Source: Impatiens glandulifera (lineage: Eukaryota > Streptophyta > Magnoliopsida > Ericales > Balsaminaceae). From it: a DNA stretch of 64,000 nucleotides. Location of the stretch: positions 49,077,363-49,141,362 of the forward strand of contig NC_061865.1 of assembly GCF_907164915.1 (NCBI RefSeq), in the 5' to 3' direction. This document shows, piece after piece, positions 1-10,375 of the stretch. Within the stretch, counting starts at the first letter, position 1. Each line of letters begins with the position of its first letter. The position numbers and the translations under genes were made by a program. Under the pieces are notes generated by a model. That model saw nothing but the letters and a program-made list of their open reading frames with translations, was not told the origin of the DNA and ran no database searches.

Positions 1-57
1 TTTTTTGTCTAATCATAGTCATGATCATGAAAAAAAGCTTTATGACCAAGATTTTGG

Positions 58-769
58 TCATGGCTTATCTATGACCAAAAAAATCTTGATAATGAATTAA
101 AAAAAATTATTTTTATTTTTAAATTGAAAAAATAATAAATAATTTTTAAATATAATAATAATAATATTTAATTTCTAATTTCTAATTTTTACCGTTTTGG
201 GGCGAATTCTGAGATATACCGTAATTATCTTCCGGCGACATCATATTTTGCCACCCGGTTGGATTATTACGCTTGAACTGACGAAAACTTTCATATTTTG
301 GATCAAAATCAGCGGAAATGTTTGGATTATTGTTGTAGTTATCCATAATAATTTAGTATTAATTATGGATAATTATAAATAAAAGAGGATAATTAGTAAG
401 AAATGGAGAAAATTGTGATTTTTTTTTGTGCTCCGAAATATAGGAAGAGTGCTACCTATTTATAGATCTCGAAAAATTATGAATTTTAGTATATTTTATT
501 TATTTTTTAAAATTATAAATAATGCTAAAATCGGATTTTAAAGATAATAGATAAATAAAAATGGGCAATCAATCGAAGACTGACAAATGGTAGCATTTTA
601 TTGGATGAATTTGGTTGTGATTTTTGTCAAAATTTGACAAAAAGCAAGATGCGATGAACTGATTATGGTTTTGGTCATTGAATGACCAACCAATTGGTCA
701 TGATAAACCCACACAATCAACGACAACCGGCATCATGACCCATTTTTTGTTATGGATAGCCATGCTCTT
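58..769 (-). mobile_element. PIF/Harbinger-like non-autonomous element
   Basis: The two ends are imperfect inverted repeats: the left end around 58-90 reads CATGGCTTATCTATGACC and the reverse complement of the right end, around 745-769, reads CATGGCTATCCATAAC. A TTA follows the right end, as expected for a PIF/Harbinger target duplication, but I do not see a matching TTA at the left, so that end may be eroded. Inside, on the minus strand, lie a TATA-like TATAAATA (about 460-470) and the start of a short asparagine-rich reading frame. This looks like a deletion derivative that kept its promoter and the first part of one gene. The family is inferred from style and TTA, not from a transposase. 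Confidence 0.45.
182..346 (-). pseudogene. Truncated transposon ORF, Asn/Pro-rich N terminus
   Basis: From an ATG at 346 the minus strand encodes 54 residues rich in Asn, Ser, Pro and Gln, ending at a TAG at 182. The composition resembles the low-complexity N terminus of ORF1 proteins in plant PIF/Harbinger elements. A TATA-like box sits about 120 bases upstream. No transposase or Myb/SANT domain follows, so it is probably the remnant of a gene lost by internal deletion. Assignment rests on composition and context only. Confidence 0.35.
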
Positions 770-2307
770 AGGAATGTTGTGAAAAAATCATAAAGGTCCA
801 TTTGAATTATTTTTATCAAATAGGTTCGAATTTTGAATTATATTATATAGGACTCTAACTCTCACGATTTTAATAATTTAAGTTTTCATCACAAAGGAAT
901 AAACATCCCCGTCAGAAGACTTTAAGAAGATATTTTAATTTTTTAAATTAATTTACCATATTTATAAAAAAAAATATTGTAATTCTATTTTTTTTTTTAA
1001 TTTTCTAATTATTTTCCATCATTACATATTTTTATAAAACATTCAAACTATATTCAGCAATATTGAACGCATATATCTCGAAAAATACTTAATTTAAAAT
1101 ATAAATACGTGGTATCCTGATTCTGGTGCAACCGACCACGTTACTGCGGATCTTGACAACCTTCAAATCTCACATCCCTTTTTTTTTCGCTCTTCCGGAA
1201 CCAACCGGTACAGAAATGGGTTTCAAATTTGTAAACTTTACACAAAATTATGTAATTAAGAAAAATTTTGAAAAAATAATAAAAAAATCTGTATCTATTC
1301 AAATTTTTCATAGAATACACATTTTTTTAGTTAATCAAGCAAACATAACAAAAAAAATTAAAATACATAAATACCAAAAATAATACTTAATTTTAAAAGA
1401 ATACATATAAATCTAAATCATCTCTAACTTGATAAATTAATAAAAAAAAATAAAAAAAAAATAACATTCAGCCAATCCCCATCTAATGTATGTTCATCTA
1501 ATGTATGTTGGGGGCAAGATAAGTTATTTCCCAACTCTGCACCCCTCTATCTATGTATCATTTGAAAAAATAATATAAAATTACTTTCTTTAAAATTTTA
1601 TATTTTCTTCTAAAATATTTTATATTTATAAACTACTTAGTATAAAGTTTTACATTTTCTTTTTAAAGGTACAGCTGATCCATGCACCACTTAATGAATG
1701 TGAACATAATAGTATATTTAAGTATTTTATTTGATCGAAGATAGTATTTTAGATTTAATGGAGATTTTATATATATTTTGATTCATATTGAAAAACATGT
1801 TAGTTTGAATATGGTTGTAACACTTTCATTTCAATTATTGGTCTTTTAAATATAATAAGGACTAAAAAGACCAGTAATAATTCGTCAAATTTTAATTTCA
1901 TTTTATAACTGTAACTTCTTTTTAATATTATTTTTGAAAATTAATTTTATAAAAAAGTATATACCTAAATAATAACAAAACTCAGTGCCAACAATTTATA
2001 TTTCCTAAAGAATAATCAAATTGTTAAAGTAAACAGCATTTTGAATTATTTAAATACTAATTAAATAGTGTATTATTTTCAATAAAGTTAGTAGCACAAA
2101 AATTGGAATAAGTCAGCTCAATTAAAATTTAAAATTCAATTTTATAATTTCAATTTCTTTTGTTAAATGCAATTAAGTATTAACAAAACCTTCATACTTA
2201 AATAAAAACTGATAAAATAGCCCAAAAATTCACTAACACAAACTTAAGTAGATAGAACAATAAAAGTACAGAGACATTAAGGTTTTAGTATCAAGTGTTT
2301 AAAAAAC
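770..2307. other. AT-rich intergenic stretch
   Basis: Apart from the Copia protease relic near 1110, I see only AT-rich sequence with homopolymer runs. There is no conserved reading frame, RNA gene or clear repeat. The right part is the 3' flank of the minus-strand NHP2 gene. Confidence 0.5.
1110..1250 (+). pseudogene. Copia retrotransposon protease relic
   Basis: From 1110 the plus strand reads W-Y-P-D-S-G-A-T-D-H-V-T-A-D-L-D-N-L, the aspartic protease region of Copia polyproteins with its intact D-S-G active-site motif. Homology fades within about 150 bases and no gag, integrase or reverse transcriptase adjoins it. It is an isolated fragment of the same superfamily as the large element starting near 5162, whose own protease region at 10376 is closely similar in wording (N-H-L-T-V-N-L-D-N-L). 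Confidence 0.7.
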
Positions 2308-3843
2308 TCAGAACATTGATGAAGTAATTTCAGAAACCTCTGTTACCACTTGATCAAATTCAGCCTTGAGCTTTTCTTGTTCCTCTTTACCCAGTTCACC
2401 TTTTGCAGGCTTAGTTTGGATTAGGACACAGCATGTAGGCCTCTTAGTTGAACCAGCATTTGCAAGTTCCTGCAATAATTACACAGTTATTTTCAAACCC
2501 AAATTATAAAAATTCAACAATCAAAGTTCATACATAAAACTGCATTTATATGAATATTGGGTGTAAAACAAAGTTGGGTTATTTAAAAATCAGGCTGCTC
2601 TAGAGTTAAACAAAAATTAGGAAGTGTAAAAAAAATATAAAGATTTAGGCATTTTGGTTGATGAATGGGTAATGAATATAAAACCAAGACTTAAATTAAG
2701 TATGAAAGGGGGAATGGAATATAAACATGTTATGTTCTAACATGTAAAAATAACAAGAATAGAGAAGTCAGAAAACTTCTTACTTCCTTTGATGTAACAT
2801 AAATATAGGGAATTTCAGAGTCTTCACATAGGATTGGAACATGAGTTATCACATCAATAGGTGAAATGTTTCCTGCTATGATACACAATCTGCATTTAAC
2901 CAACAAAAGGAAAAAATGAGATCAAAAATCTAATCATTACATCAGCAAACAATCAATTGGTTAAAATAATAGGATTTAAGCATCAAAAGTTGATAATGGT
3001 TTCAAAAAACTATGATACACAATCTGCATTTAACAACCAAGTGAACATAATGAAAACAACTATCCAGTTGATACATCAGCAACCAAACAATTAGTTAAAA
3101 ACTCAATATATTATAAAACAATAGGATTTTTAAGCATCAAAAGTTGATAATAGTCTCAAAAATCTATGATACACACTATACATTTACCAACAAAAGGAAC
3201 ATAATGAGATCAACAATCCAGTTGATATATAATAAAAAAAGAGAATTTTTAAGCATCAAGAGTTGATAATGGTTTCAAAGATCTATGATACACAATCTGC
3301 ATTTACCAACAAAAGGAACATAATCAGATCAACAATCCAGTTGATATATCATAAAACAAGAGGGTTTTTAAGCATCAAGAGTTGAAGATGGTTTCAAAAA
3401 TCTGAAAATACTATAATGCATAGTACATCCTATCATTTACTCTGTTCATCAATCAATTTGCACAAATTACCAGCCGTTTATTATTCATTATTACAAACTA
3501 ACCTGTAAGTAAATTTGAACTGATATAAACAACTTACCCTTTGTTTCCACGACGGATGCTTTTAACTACCTCCTTAACTCCTCTTTTAAGACATTTATGC
3601 TCTGCAGCTATAGAACAAAAGTAAAACAAGTAATCAGAACTGATACCCACTATGTAAAACCTTAAAATAATATCTTCTACAATGATACATGTATAGATAT
3701 ATACCTCGGCGGACAAGCTTGAAAGCTTTTTTAGTGAGCTTCTTCCCAGCAAGAGGTTTAGCAATGGGTGCGAGAGTTATCGCCATCTTCTTCTTCTTGT
3801 CATCCTTCTGTGCCGATCTTTCCGCTTCGCTATCGCTTCCCAT
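2308..3843 (-). CDS. NHP2: H/ACA ribonucleoprotein subunit 2 (NHP2), four exons
   Basis: NHP2 is the L7Ae-family RNA-binding subunit of H/ACA snoRNPs, which pseudouridylate rRNA in the nucleolus and belong to the telomerase RNP. The coding exons on the minus strand are 3705-3843, 3538-3607, 2784-2889 and 2308-2469. They total 477 nt with frame kept, giving 158 residues, the usual size. All three introns are GT-AG. The N terminus (MGSDSEAERS) is acidic and Lys-rich as in plant NHP2. It is followed by PIAKPLAGKKLTKKAFKLVRR, the L7Ae core AAEHKCLKRGVKEVVKSIRRG, then LCIIAGNISPIDVITHVPILCE, and RPTCCVLI near the C terminus. The start is the ATG at 3843; an in-frame ATG at 3864 would add seven residues that are not conserved. 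Intron 2 (2890-3537) contains an unusual repeat array. A ribosomal L7Ae/L30e relative is possible in principle, but the N terminus fits NHP2. Confidence 0.95.
2876..3401 (-). repeat. Four-copy tandem repeat spanning the intron 2/exon 3 junction of NHP2
   Basis: Copies begin with CTATGATACACAATCTGCAT at 2876, 3010, 3164 (diverged) and 3283 and run about 134, 154, 119 and 119 bases. All share later blocks such as TTTAAGCATCAA and GTTGATAATGGTTTCAAA. The first copy overlaps the beginning of exon 3, so every copy carries a duplicate of the splice acceptor and the first 14 coding bases. Confidence 0.85.
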
Positions 3844-3879
3844 ATTCTCTCTCACTAAAATCAAACTTCGTAGAGGCGG

Positions 3880-4006
3880 TAGGGTTTTGCTGCAAATGAA
3901 AGGGTTTTAGTCTTTTTGTCATTTTTTTAGGTTTTTATATAACCTAGTTTTTAGGTTTACAAAAATCTGTTGGATTTGGGCCGATTATTCTCGAATGTTC
4001 AGCCCA
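3880..4006 (-). promoter_or_regulatory. NHP2 promoter: telo-box, TATA-like box and two site II elements
   Basis: Read on the minus strand upstream of the NHP2 ATG there is a telo-box AAACCCTA (3880-3887), a TATA-like TTATATAA (3935-3942), and two site II motifs: GGCCCA (3977-3982) and TGGGCT (4001-4006). In plants the telo-box plus TGGGCY combination is typical of ribosomal-protein and ribosome-biogenesis genes and is bound by TCP-class factors. The motifs are seen; their use here is inferred. Confidence 0.6.
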
Positions 4007-4009
4007 TAT

Positions 4010-5160
4010 ATTAATTTGTTTTGTTAGGATATTTAAACTACAATAATTATTAAATAAATTTAATATTTTATTTTTAATTTAAAATAATTTATTAATTTAC
4101 TTCAACTTATAAAATAAATATTTGAAATTTATATTTGAAAATTATAATAAAAAATAAAAGTTATTTTGAAATATTTTATAAGATTAACAATTTTAATATA
4201 TATACTGTTATTTAGAATATATATAATACTTTTTCTTTTCAAATTATATATTTTAATAATATATTATAAATAGAATTTGAAATATAAATTAAAATTATTA
4301 AAAGATTTCAAAATAAAATAATTTTTTGAAGTGTTTTAGTCTAAATTAATATTACTATTTTGTATTTGTTTATTAAATATTTCAATAATTATTTTAAATA
4401 AAATTATATATTATATTATTTTTATTTTATTAAGATATTTAAAATAAAAATAAAAATTCATTAATTTTAAAAATTATATATTAAACATAAAATTAGTATA
4501 ACTAAGGTGGTCAATTATAATCTAGTATGCGATTTTGATCGGAATTATCATCTTGAACCCTGATTCTTAGAAGCTAAAGAACTCATCAATTTAATCCCAC
4601 CTGAATATAAATAAACACAATTAAATATAAAACATTATTAATATATTAATTGTATTAATATTTTAAATATTTCTAATGTATTATTTAAAATATTATTTAA
4701 AAAATATAAATTTTTAAAGAATATAATATAAATTTTGCCCTTAGTAAATTTCCTGAAATTGAATGAGTAGGGAATTGTAGTAGAAAAGGTATCTTTTTAT
4801 CTTGATCCACTACAGTATCATTCCTATATATAAATTAAATTCTCAAAATTTATCACCACCGAATCAAACAAAAATTGAGTAGTAAAAAGTCTACAAAATC
4901 TTTTGTCACATTAAAATATCTTAGAGATGTTTTTGGAATGATTTTAGTTACAAAGGGGTTGTTTTTCTAGAATTCATAAATGTTTTTGAATTGAAAAAAA
5001 ATAATGAGCAATAATGGAGAGAATTGAAGTGTAACAAAATAAAGAATAAGAAAACTAAGAGAAAAATTATGAGTTGTGTTTTTTATGAAGTATTTTTTAG
5101 TGTTACAAAATCGAAGTTTAAAAAATATTTTTTTAAAAGTATATGAACTAAACATATACT
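4010..5160. other. AT-rich intergenic stretch
   Basis: Very AT-rich sequence upstream of NHP2 and left of the Copia element. I find no gene, RNA gene or recognisable repeat family. Confidence 0.5.
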
Positions 5161-5161
5161 A

Positions 5162-5308
5162 GTTGAGAGATAAGGCTAAAGACTCTATAGTTAAAAACAA
5201 AGAGAATATTTTTGTTTTTAACTCTTTATTTACTCTTACTTTTTTTTATTTTTTTATAAATTCATATTCTTATAATTGTAATCACACTATACAAGTTTAA
5301 CTTTTAAT
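5162..5308 (+). repeat. Left LTR of the Copia element
   Basis: It shares TTGAGAGA, AAAGACTCTATA and AATTGTAATC with the right copy at 12961-13150. The edges are approximate because both copies are eroded. Confidence 0.65.
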
Positions 5309-5309
5309 T

Positions 5310-5322
5310 TGGTATCATAGTC
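5310..5322 (+). other. Copia primer binding site
   Basis: TGGTATCATAGTC lies a few bases past the left LTR and closely matches the TGGTATCAGAGC-type site complementary to the 3' end of initiator tRNA-Met used by plant Copia elements. Confidence 0.65.
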
Positions 5323-5470
5323 ATTACTTTTCTTTAACAAATATATGTATTCATGATTTTTTTTTCCTCCTCTTTCGCTTTAACCACTCATCTCTTCCAC
5401 AATTTCACTTTAATTAAACTTGATCACAAAAATTTTCTTATTTGAGAATTATCAAATTTTACCAAAGGTT

Positions 5471-6180
5471 ATGGAATTTATTCATACTTTACTAGAAATA
5501 AATCTTCTCATGAAGTTTTTCTCCAAACTGATGTCGTTGACGGATCTAGTGTCCTCACTCTAAATCTTGTTTTTACTATTTGGGAGGAACAAGATCAAAT
5601 TATCCTTTCATGACTTGCCTCAACCCATTTAGAATTCATCATAGCCCAAGTGGTTGGTGAATCCTACACCGCATTTAAAGTTATTTGGTCTGTTTTAAAA
5701 CAAACATTCGCCTCTCAATCTCAATCTTGTCTGATGTAGTTTCGTGTTCAACTCCAAACGATAAAGAAGGGATCACTCTCGATGGTTGAATATTTGTAGA
5801 AAATAAAATTAATAATTGATAGTCTCGTTAGTGTTGGACAAAACACATCTCAATAAAATTTCAGTATTTATTCTTGGGGATGACTCAGTCTTGAATATGA
5901 ATCTCTTACCGTAGAGGTAACCACTCACATTAACTTCATCGTCATCGAAGACCTCTAGGGAATGCTTCTAAGATATTAGATTCACCTTGAATCACTCCAT
6001 TCCAACTATTCAACTATTAATCTTGTTATTTTTGCTATTTGATCGAGAGGATCTTCAAAACCATTCTACTTCCAACGATCGTGACATTCAATCTCCTCCT
6101 TTTGTGATTATAGTGCTAGAAATTAAATTGGCAATTGTAACCCTTGGTAATCCATTTCGTAGATTAGAACGTGTCGGAAG
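5471..6180 (+). pseudogene. Copia gag fragment
   Basis: Conceptual frames show WEEQDQII, STHLEFIIAQVVGES, VIWSVLKQTFASQSQS, VQLQTIKKGSLSMVEYL and SLVSVGQNTSQ, the well-known gag core of plant Copia elements, with in-frame stops. Homology runs to a region like FASRGSS near 6040 and stops about 6180, where the inserted element begins. It resumes at about 10085. Confidence 0.75.
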
Positions 6181-6182
6181 AC

Positions 6183-9100
6183 ACGTAAAAATACGGGGGA
6201 TCTCGGGGGTGGTTCGAGATTCAATGCATTTCAACCTTGGTTTGTGTGTCAGACATTTTTTAAAATGAAACATTATTTTAAAAGATTTTGATAGTACTCT
6301 GCTTTCAAAATTAACTATTTAAAATAATTAATTTTATTTAAATTTTAATAATGTGGGGATTAAATGATAATTTGATTAAAGCCCAGTTTAAATTAATCAA
6401 ACATAATTAATTTAATAAAAGATTATTTATTTGAAAACAGAGTCGCTAAATGATTTTAGAAAAATTAGTAAAATGTATGTACATAAACGTACTTTATATA
6501 AAAACTTTATTTGGTTACGCTCGGGAAAGGGCTTTCACGCTATATCTTCTACGGCCGTCGAAGACGGTTTTATTTTTTAAAAGTCTGGCTAATAAAAGAT
6601 TTATTTATAACATTTATTTCCATTAATTAGTAGTCGGGTCCTAAACAATGATAGGTTTAAATTACGTAAATAATTGTACAAAATTATTTAGAAGTGTGAC
6701 ATACGATTTTTTTAACAAAAAATTAGTAGAAAACTCAGAAAAATATCAGAAATGTATTAGAATTTAAAAATAAATTTCAAATGGGACTTTAGTCAAGATA
6801 TTTGTTTGGGAAATATCCCAAAAATATTAAAAAATATTTTACGACCTTTCGAGATTATTTGAAAATAGATTGGGGTGAATTTTGAAAAATGGATCCAAAT
6901 AGGCCTAGGACTAGAGTCCTAGGGCTTGGGTCCGTTTTTACCGGTTTGGGACCGGATGGGCTCGATCTAGACCAGGGGTGGTCTAGATTGGGGTTCGGGA
7001 CACTCAGTTAAAGGACCGGAGGGTTCGGCCCTAGGATTCGGGAGGCTCGGTCCTAAACTTAGATTGTTCGGTTCTAGGTTTGGAAGTCTTGGTCCTAGAT
7101 ATGGATTTCTCGGTCGTGGGATCTAGGAGTCTCGATCGTGGGATTTGGAAGTCTAGGTCCTAGGTAGAGGTGTAAACGAGTCAAGTTGCTCGTGAGTAAC
7201 TCGTAAGTAACTTGGTCAAAGCTCAACTCAAACTCGGTTTAACTGAACTCGAGTCGAGTTCGAGTAGCTTGATTATAAAATCGAGCTCGAGCTTTATATT
7301 TATTGTTCGAGTATCTCGTTATATTATATATGTATATATAATATATATTTAGATATAATATTATATATATATATAAATCTAATTCCTTGTATCGCCCAAG
7401 ATTTCCATTCTCAAATCATCTCTCTTTTCCTTTTATTCCCGTTTTCTCCTCCTTCTATTTCCAACAGCCAAACTCATCTCTCTCTTTTACTTCCATTCTC
7501 AAACGGTCAGATCTTCCTTTCTCTTCTTTTTTCATTTTCAAACGGTTAAATCCCTCTCATTCTCTCTTTTTTTTCTCCATTTTTTCATATTATTTTTCCA
7601 TCAAAAGACTTTGAAGCATCTACTTTTTGGATTCTATTATTAACTGAACAGTTTTCTTATTGCCTTTGCCTTCAGCCCTTCACGATTTATATTTCAAATA
7701 TTGTAGAATAGTTCTTCATATTGCCAAATTTTTAATATTTGTGATGAATATTCCGTTTGTAATTTCTAAATGAGATGTTTGTGATTGAATTATTATCTTT
7801 AAATAATGTAATGGTATTTATATTTCTTATTCTTAAATGATATTGTGATTATATATGTGTAATTTGTAAAATATATATTTTATTATGTTTGAGATATTAT
7901 TTAGTGATAAAATTTAATTTTAAATAATAAAATTTAATTTTCGAGTTTTCGAGAGTTCGAGTAACTCGAATTGTAATCTAGCCGAGTTTGAATACACACT
8001 TTGGTACTCGATCGAGTTCGAATATTTACAATGCAATTCGAGTCGAGTTCGAGTATTATGGTACTCGACTCGACTCAACTCTTTTACACCCTAGACCTAG
8101 GTCAGACCTCTCGGTCCTAGGTGAGAATCCTCGAATGGATTTCTCAGTACTTGCTCAAGAACACTAGTCTTAGGGATCGGTCCTAATTTAAGAACACCGG
8201 TCATTGGTCTCGTTCCTTGGTCTCGGTTAGGACCAAGGATTCTCGGTCCCGCTACTCGGTCCTCAGTCCTACATGACTCGATCCAAGAGGACCAAGTGTT
8301 CTTAATTTGGTATGAAAATTGTAAGTTTGTAACTTTTAATACAGATCAAGAAAACATGATATGTAAGTTGCTAACAACTCATATGGATGTAGGGATCATA
8401 ATCCCTAATTCCAAACTCGATCAATCGAGCTCTACAACGATCAATTTCTCAACCCGATTTCTAGGGCAAGATTTGGGAACTTTTGATTTAGGACATCTCA
8501 TGGTATAATTCTTGTTCCAACAGCTTTGAATGATATTTATAGTCGAACACAACCAAAACAAGAACATCAAGCAAGCTTTGTAACAATTTTTAAAACTGAT
8601 ATTCAAACTCATTTTTTTAAATTTCAGCTGATCAAACATGATCGGGATGTTTGTTTTATGATTTAGAAATCATCCTAACATGTTTACAAACATTTTAGTC
8701 AGCTAATTGAATCAAAATTCAAGTTTAAAAGCTTAAGAACATGAAATTCAAAATTTCCAGATTTTCAAATCAAATTTGGGTTTTTTTATTAAGGTTGAAT
8801 TGATGAAATCTCTTTCGGCGAAAAGCTTAGAAAACATCTAGAGAATAATTTCAACCAAAGAAAACATGAAATTGAGCCCTAAATGAAATCAACCCGATCG
8901 AACTTGGAAAAATCCAATTTTGAATCATAATTTGAATTACATTAGGGCTGGAAGTTTACCCGTCATTGGAGAACACTCCAATGATGTGTAGGAAGTTTTT
9001 CCAAGTCCTAGATCGAAGCCTAGATTGCCGGAATGATTTCTTCAAAAGGACAGTCTCCGGAGTTCTTCACAATTCTTCGAATTCAGCTGTAATGTTTTAA

Positions 9101-10083
9101 TTATGTTTGATGGCTTGGAATAAGAACACCTAGAGACTATTTATACCCGAGCTAGGTCTGTTCATAATTGAATTCAACTTAGATTTTGCTTCTGAAGTTT
9201 TTCTTCTCCATTTTTATTTTGTCATCGGAAACCAAATTCTAGGGTAGCTTTTGAATTCAAGGCTTAGGGGTAATGATGGCGAGGAAGAGAGAGACGTGCA
9301 CGTTGGTGAAAGAATTGAGGGATACGATTGAGAAATGGAGAAGATAGGATTTCTGGAAGGATCGCTGACGTCAGTCGCGAGCCTCCGGCGTTCTCCCTAT
9401 CGGTCGGGAAAGATGAACAAAACGACGTTGTTTAATTTATATGAAACGCGTTGTTACGTTCTGTTGGCGGTCCGACAACGATTGGGTGTTTGGGCTAACG
9501 GAATTAGCGTCCCATTAGCTGGTCTATTGTGAACCCGGGCGCGCGCTTCCTTGGTTACAACCGGCTATGCGACGTGTTCCTGGACGCTGGATGAAAATCC
9601 AGCGCTGATCCGATGGATGAAATCTATGCTACAACCAATTCACTTATTTTCGGCCACACTAGATTATCAGTTTTTATTTTTAATAAAAGGTTTATTTGAA
9701 ATCGAATTTTAACTCTTTTCTTTCATTTTTCTTCATAAAAATATTTTTGACAACATAATAAAAATTATGTTTATTTATTTAATTTTTTGGTATTTTGGGT
9801 ATTTATTTAATTGTTTTAAGCCATAATTTATGTTTTAAATTATTTCAACCATTTTGGGATTTAATTTGGGTAAAATAAATACAATATTTTAACCTCAAAT
9901 TATTTTGATTTTTATTTAATTTTTCTAATTAGGGTTTTTATTATCACAATAATTAGCCATAATTTAGTTTTAATCTTTTTTGGGGTAATTTTGAATTAAA
10001 AAACTCAAAATATTTTTTTTATTATTTTAAATTAATAATATTATTATAAATTAGGGTATGTCAAATTTTCATGCTTACAGCAA
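6183..10083 (-). mobile_element. LTR-like (possibly solo-LTR) element inserted in the Copia gag
   Basis: Copia gag homology stops near 6180 and resumes near 10085, so the roughly 3.9 kb between was inserted later. It has no coding homology apart from a nested hAT element. On the minus strand it carries a TATA-like GTATAAATAG (about 9140-9150) and many short phrases built on ACCGAG and CCTAGGACC. Near its far end comes a GCGACTCTGTTTTC motif (about 6426-6440). TG at the minus-strand start and CA at its end are possible, which suggests a large LTR, but I could not find a convincing target duplication. It resembles the block at 14105-17219 in opposite orientation. Confidence 0.45.
7165..8093. 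mobile_element. Non-autonomous hAT element with 8-bp target duplication
   Basis: Terminal inverted repeats begin TAGAGGTGTAAACGAGTCAAG at the left and, reversed, TAGGGTGTAAAAGAGTTGAG at the right. The flanks GTCCTAGG (7157-7164) and GACCTAGG (8094-8101) form an 8-bp target duplication with one mismatch, which is diagnostic of hAT. The subterminal regions are packed with CTCGAGTCGAGTT-type repeats, typical of hAT transposase binding regions. The 929-bp interior has a pyrimidine-rich stretch and AT-rich DNA but no transposase, so it must have moved by a partner's enzyme. Confidence 0.8.
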
Positions 10084-10084
10084 T

Positions 10085-10345
10085 CGATTGAACTCCCTTA
10101 ATTCTAGTGGATATCAAATAAATGGGCTTTCTAAAAGTTCATCTATTTTTTCACACCCCAATTAGACTTTTGCTAGCAGATAGGGTCATTTTGCTATTGG
10201 GCCTTCTATTTTTGATTGTGGACCTCGTGGGTCCAATAGAAATAAAATACAATGTTAATTGTGTGATCATTTTGGTCACGCGACTAATATTTGTCGGTCT
10301 AGTCTATTTTGTCATATTTGTAATTTTACAAGTAATTCGATTGAA
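10085..10345 (+). pseudogene. Copia gag C terminus with CCHC zinc knuckle
   Basis: After the inserted element, gag continues in degraded frames with SSGYQINGLS and then a zinc-knuckle remnant ending in CDHFGHATNIC. The first knuckle cysteine lies just before it in QC. Together with 5471-6180 this shows the original gag was continuous before insertion. Confidence 0.7.
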
Positions 10346-10375
10346 ACTTGATGATGTCGTTAGAATTAAAATTCA

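Noticed and set aside
6171..6192. Helitron-like end: CGTGTC hairpin followed by CTAA on the minus strand
   Set aside because: The hairpin is real but short, only two bases separate it from CTAA, and no Helitron 5' end or coding is seen.
7387..7614. Phe/Ser-rich reading frame inside the hAT element
   Set aside because: It is a translated pyrimidine-rich tract without any domain; no transposase features.
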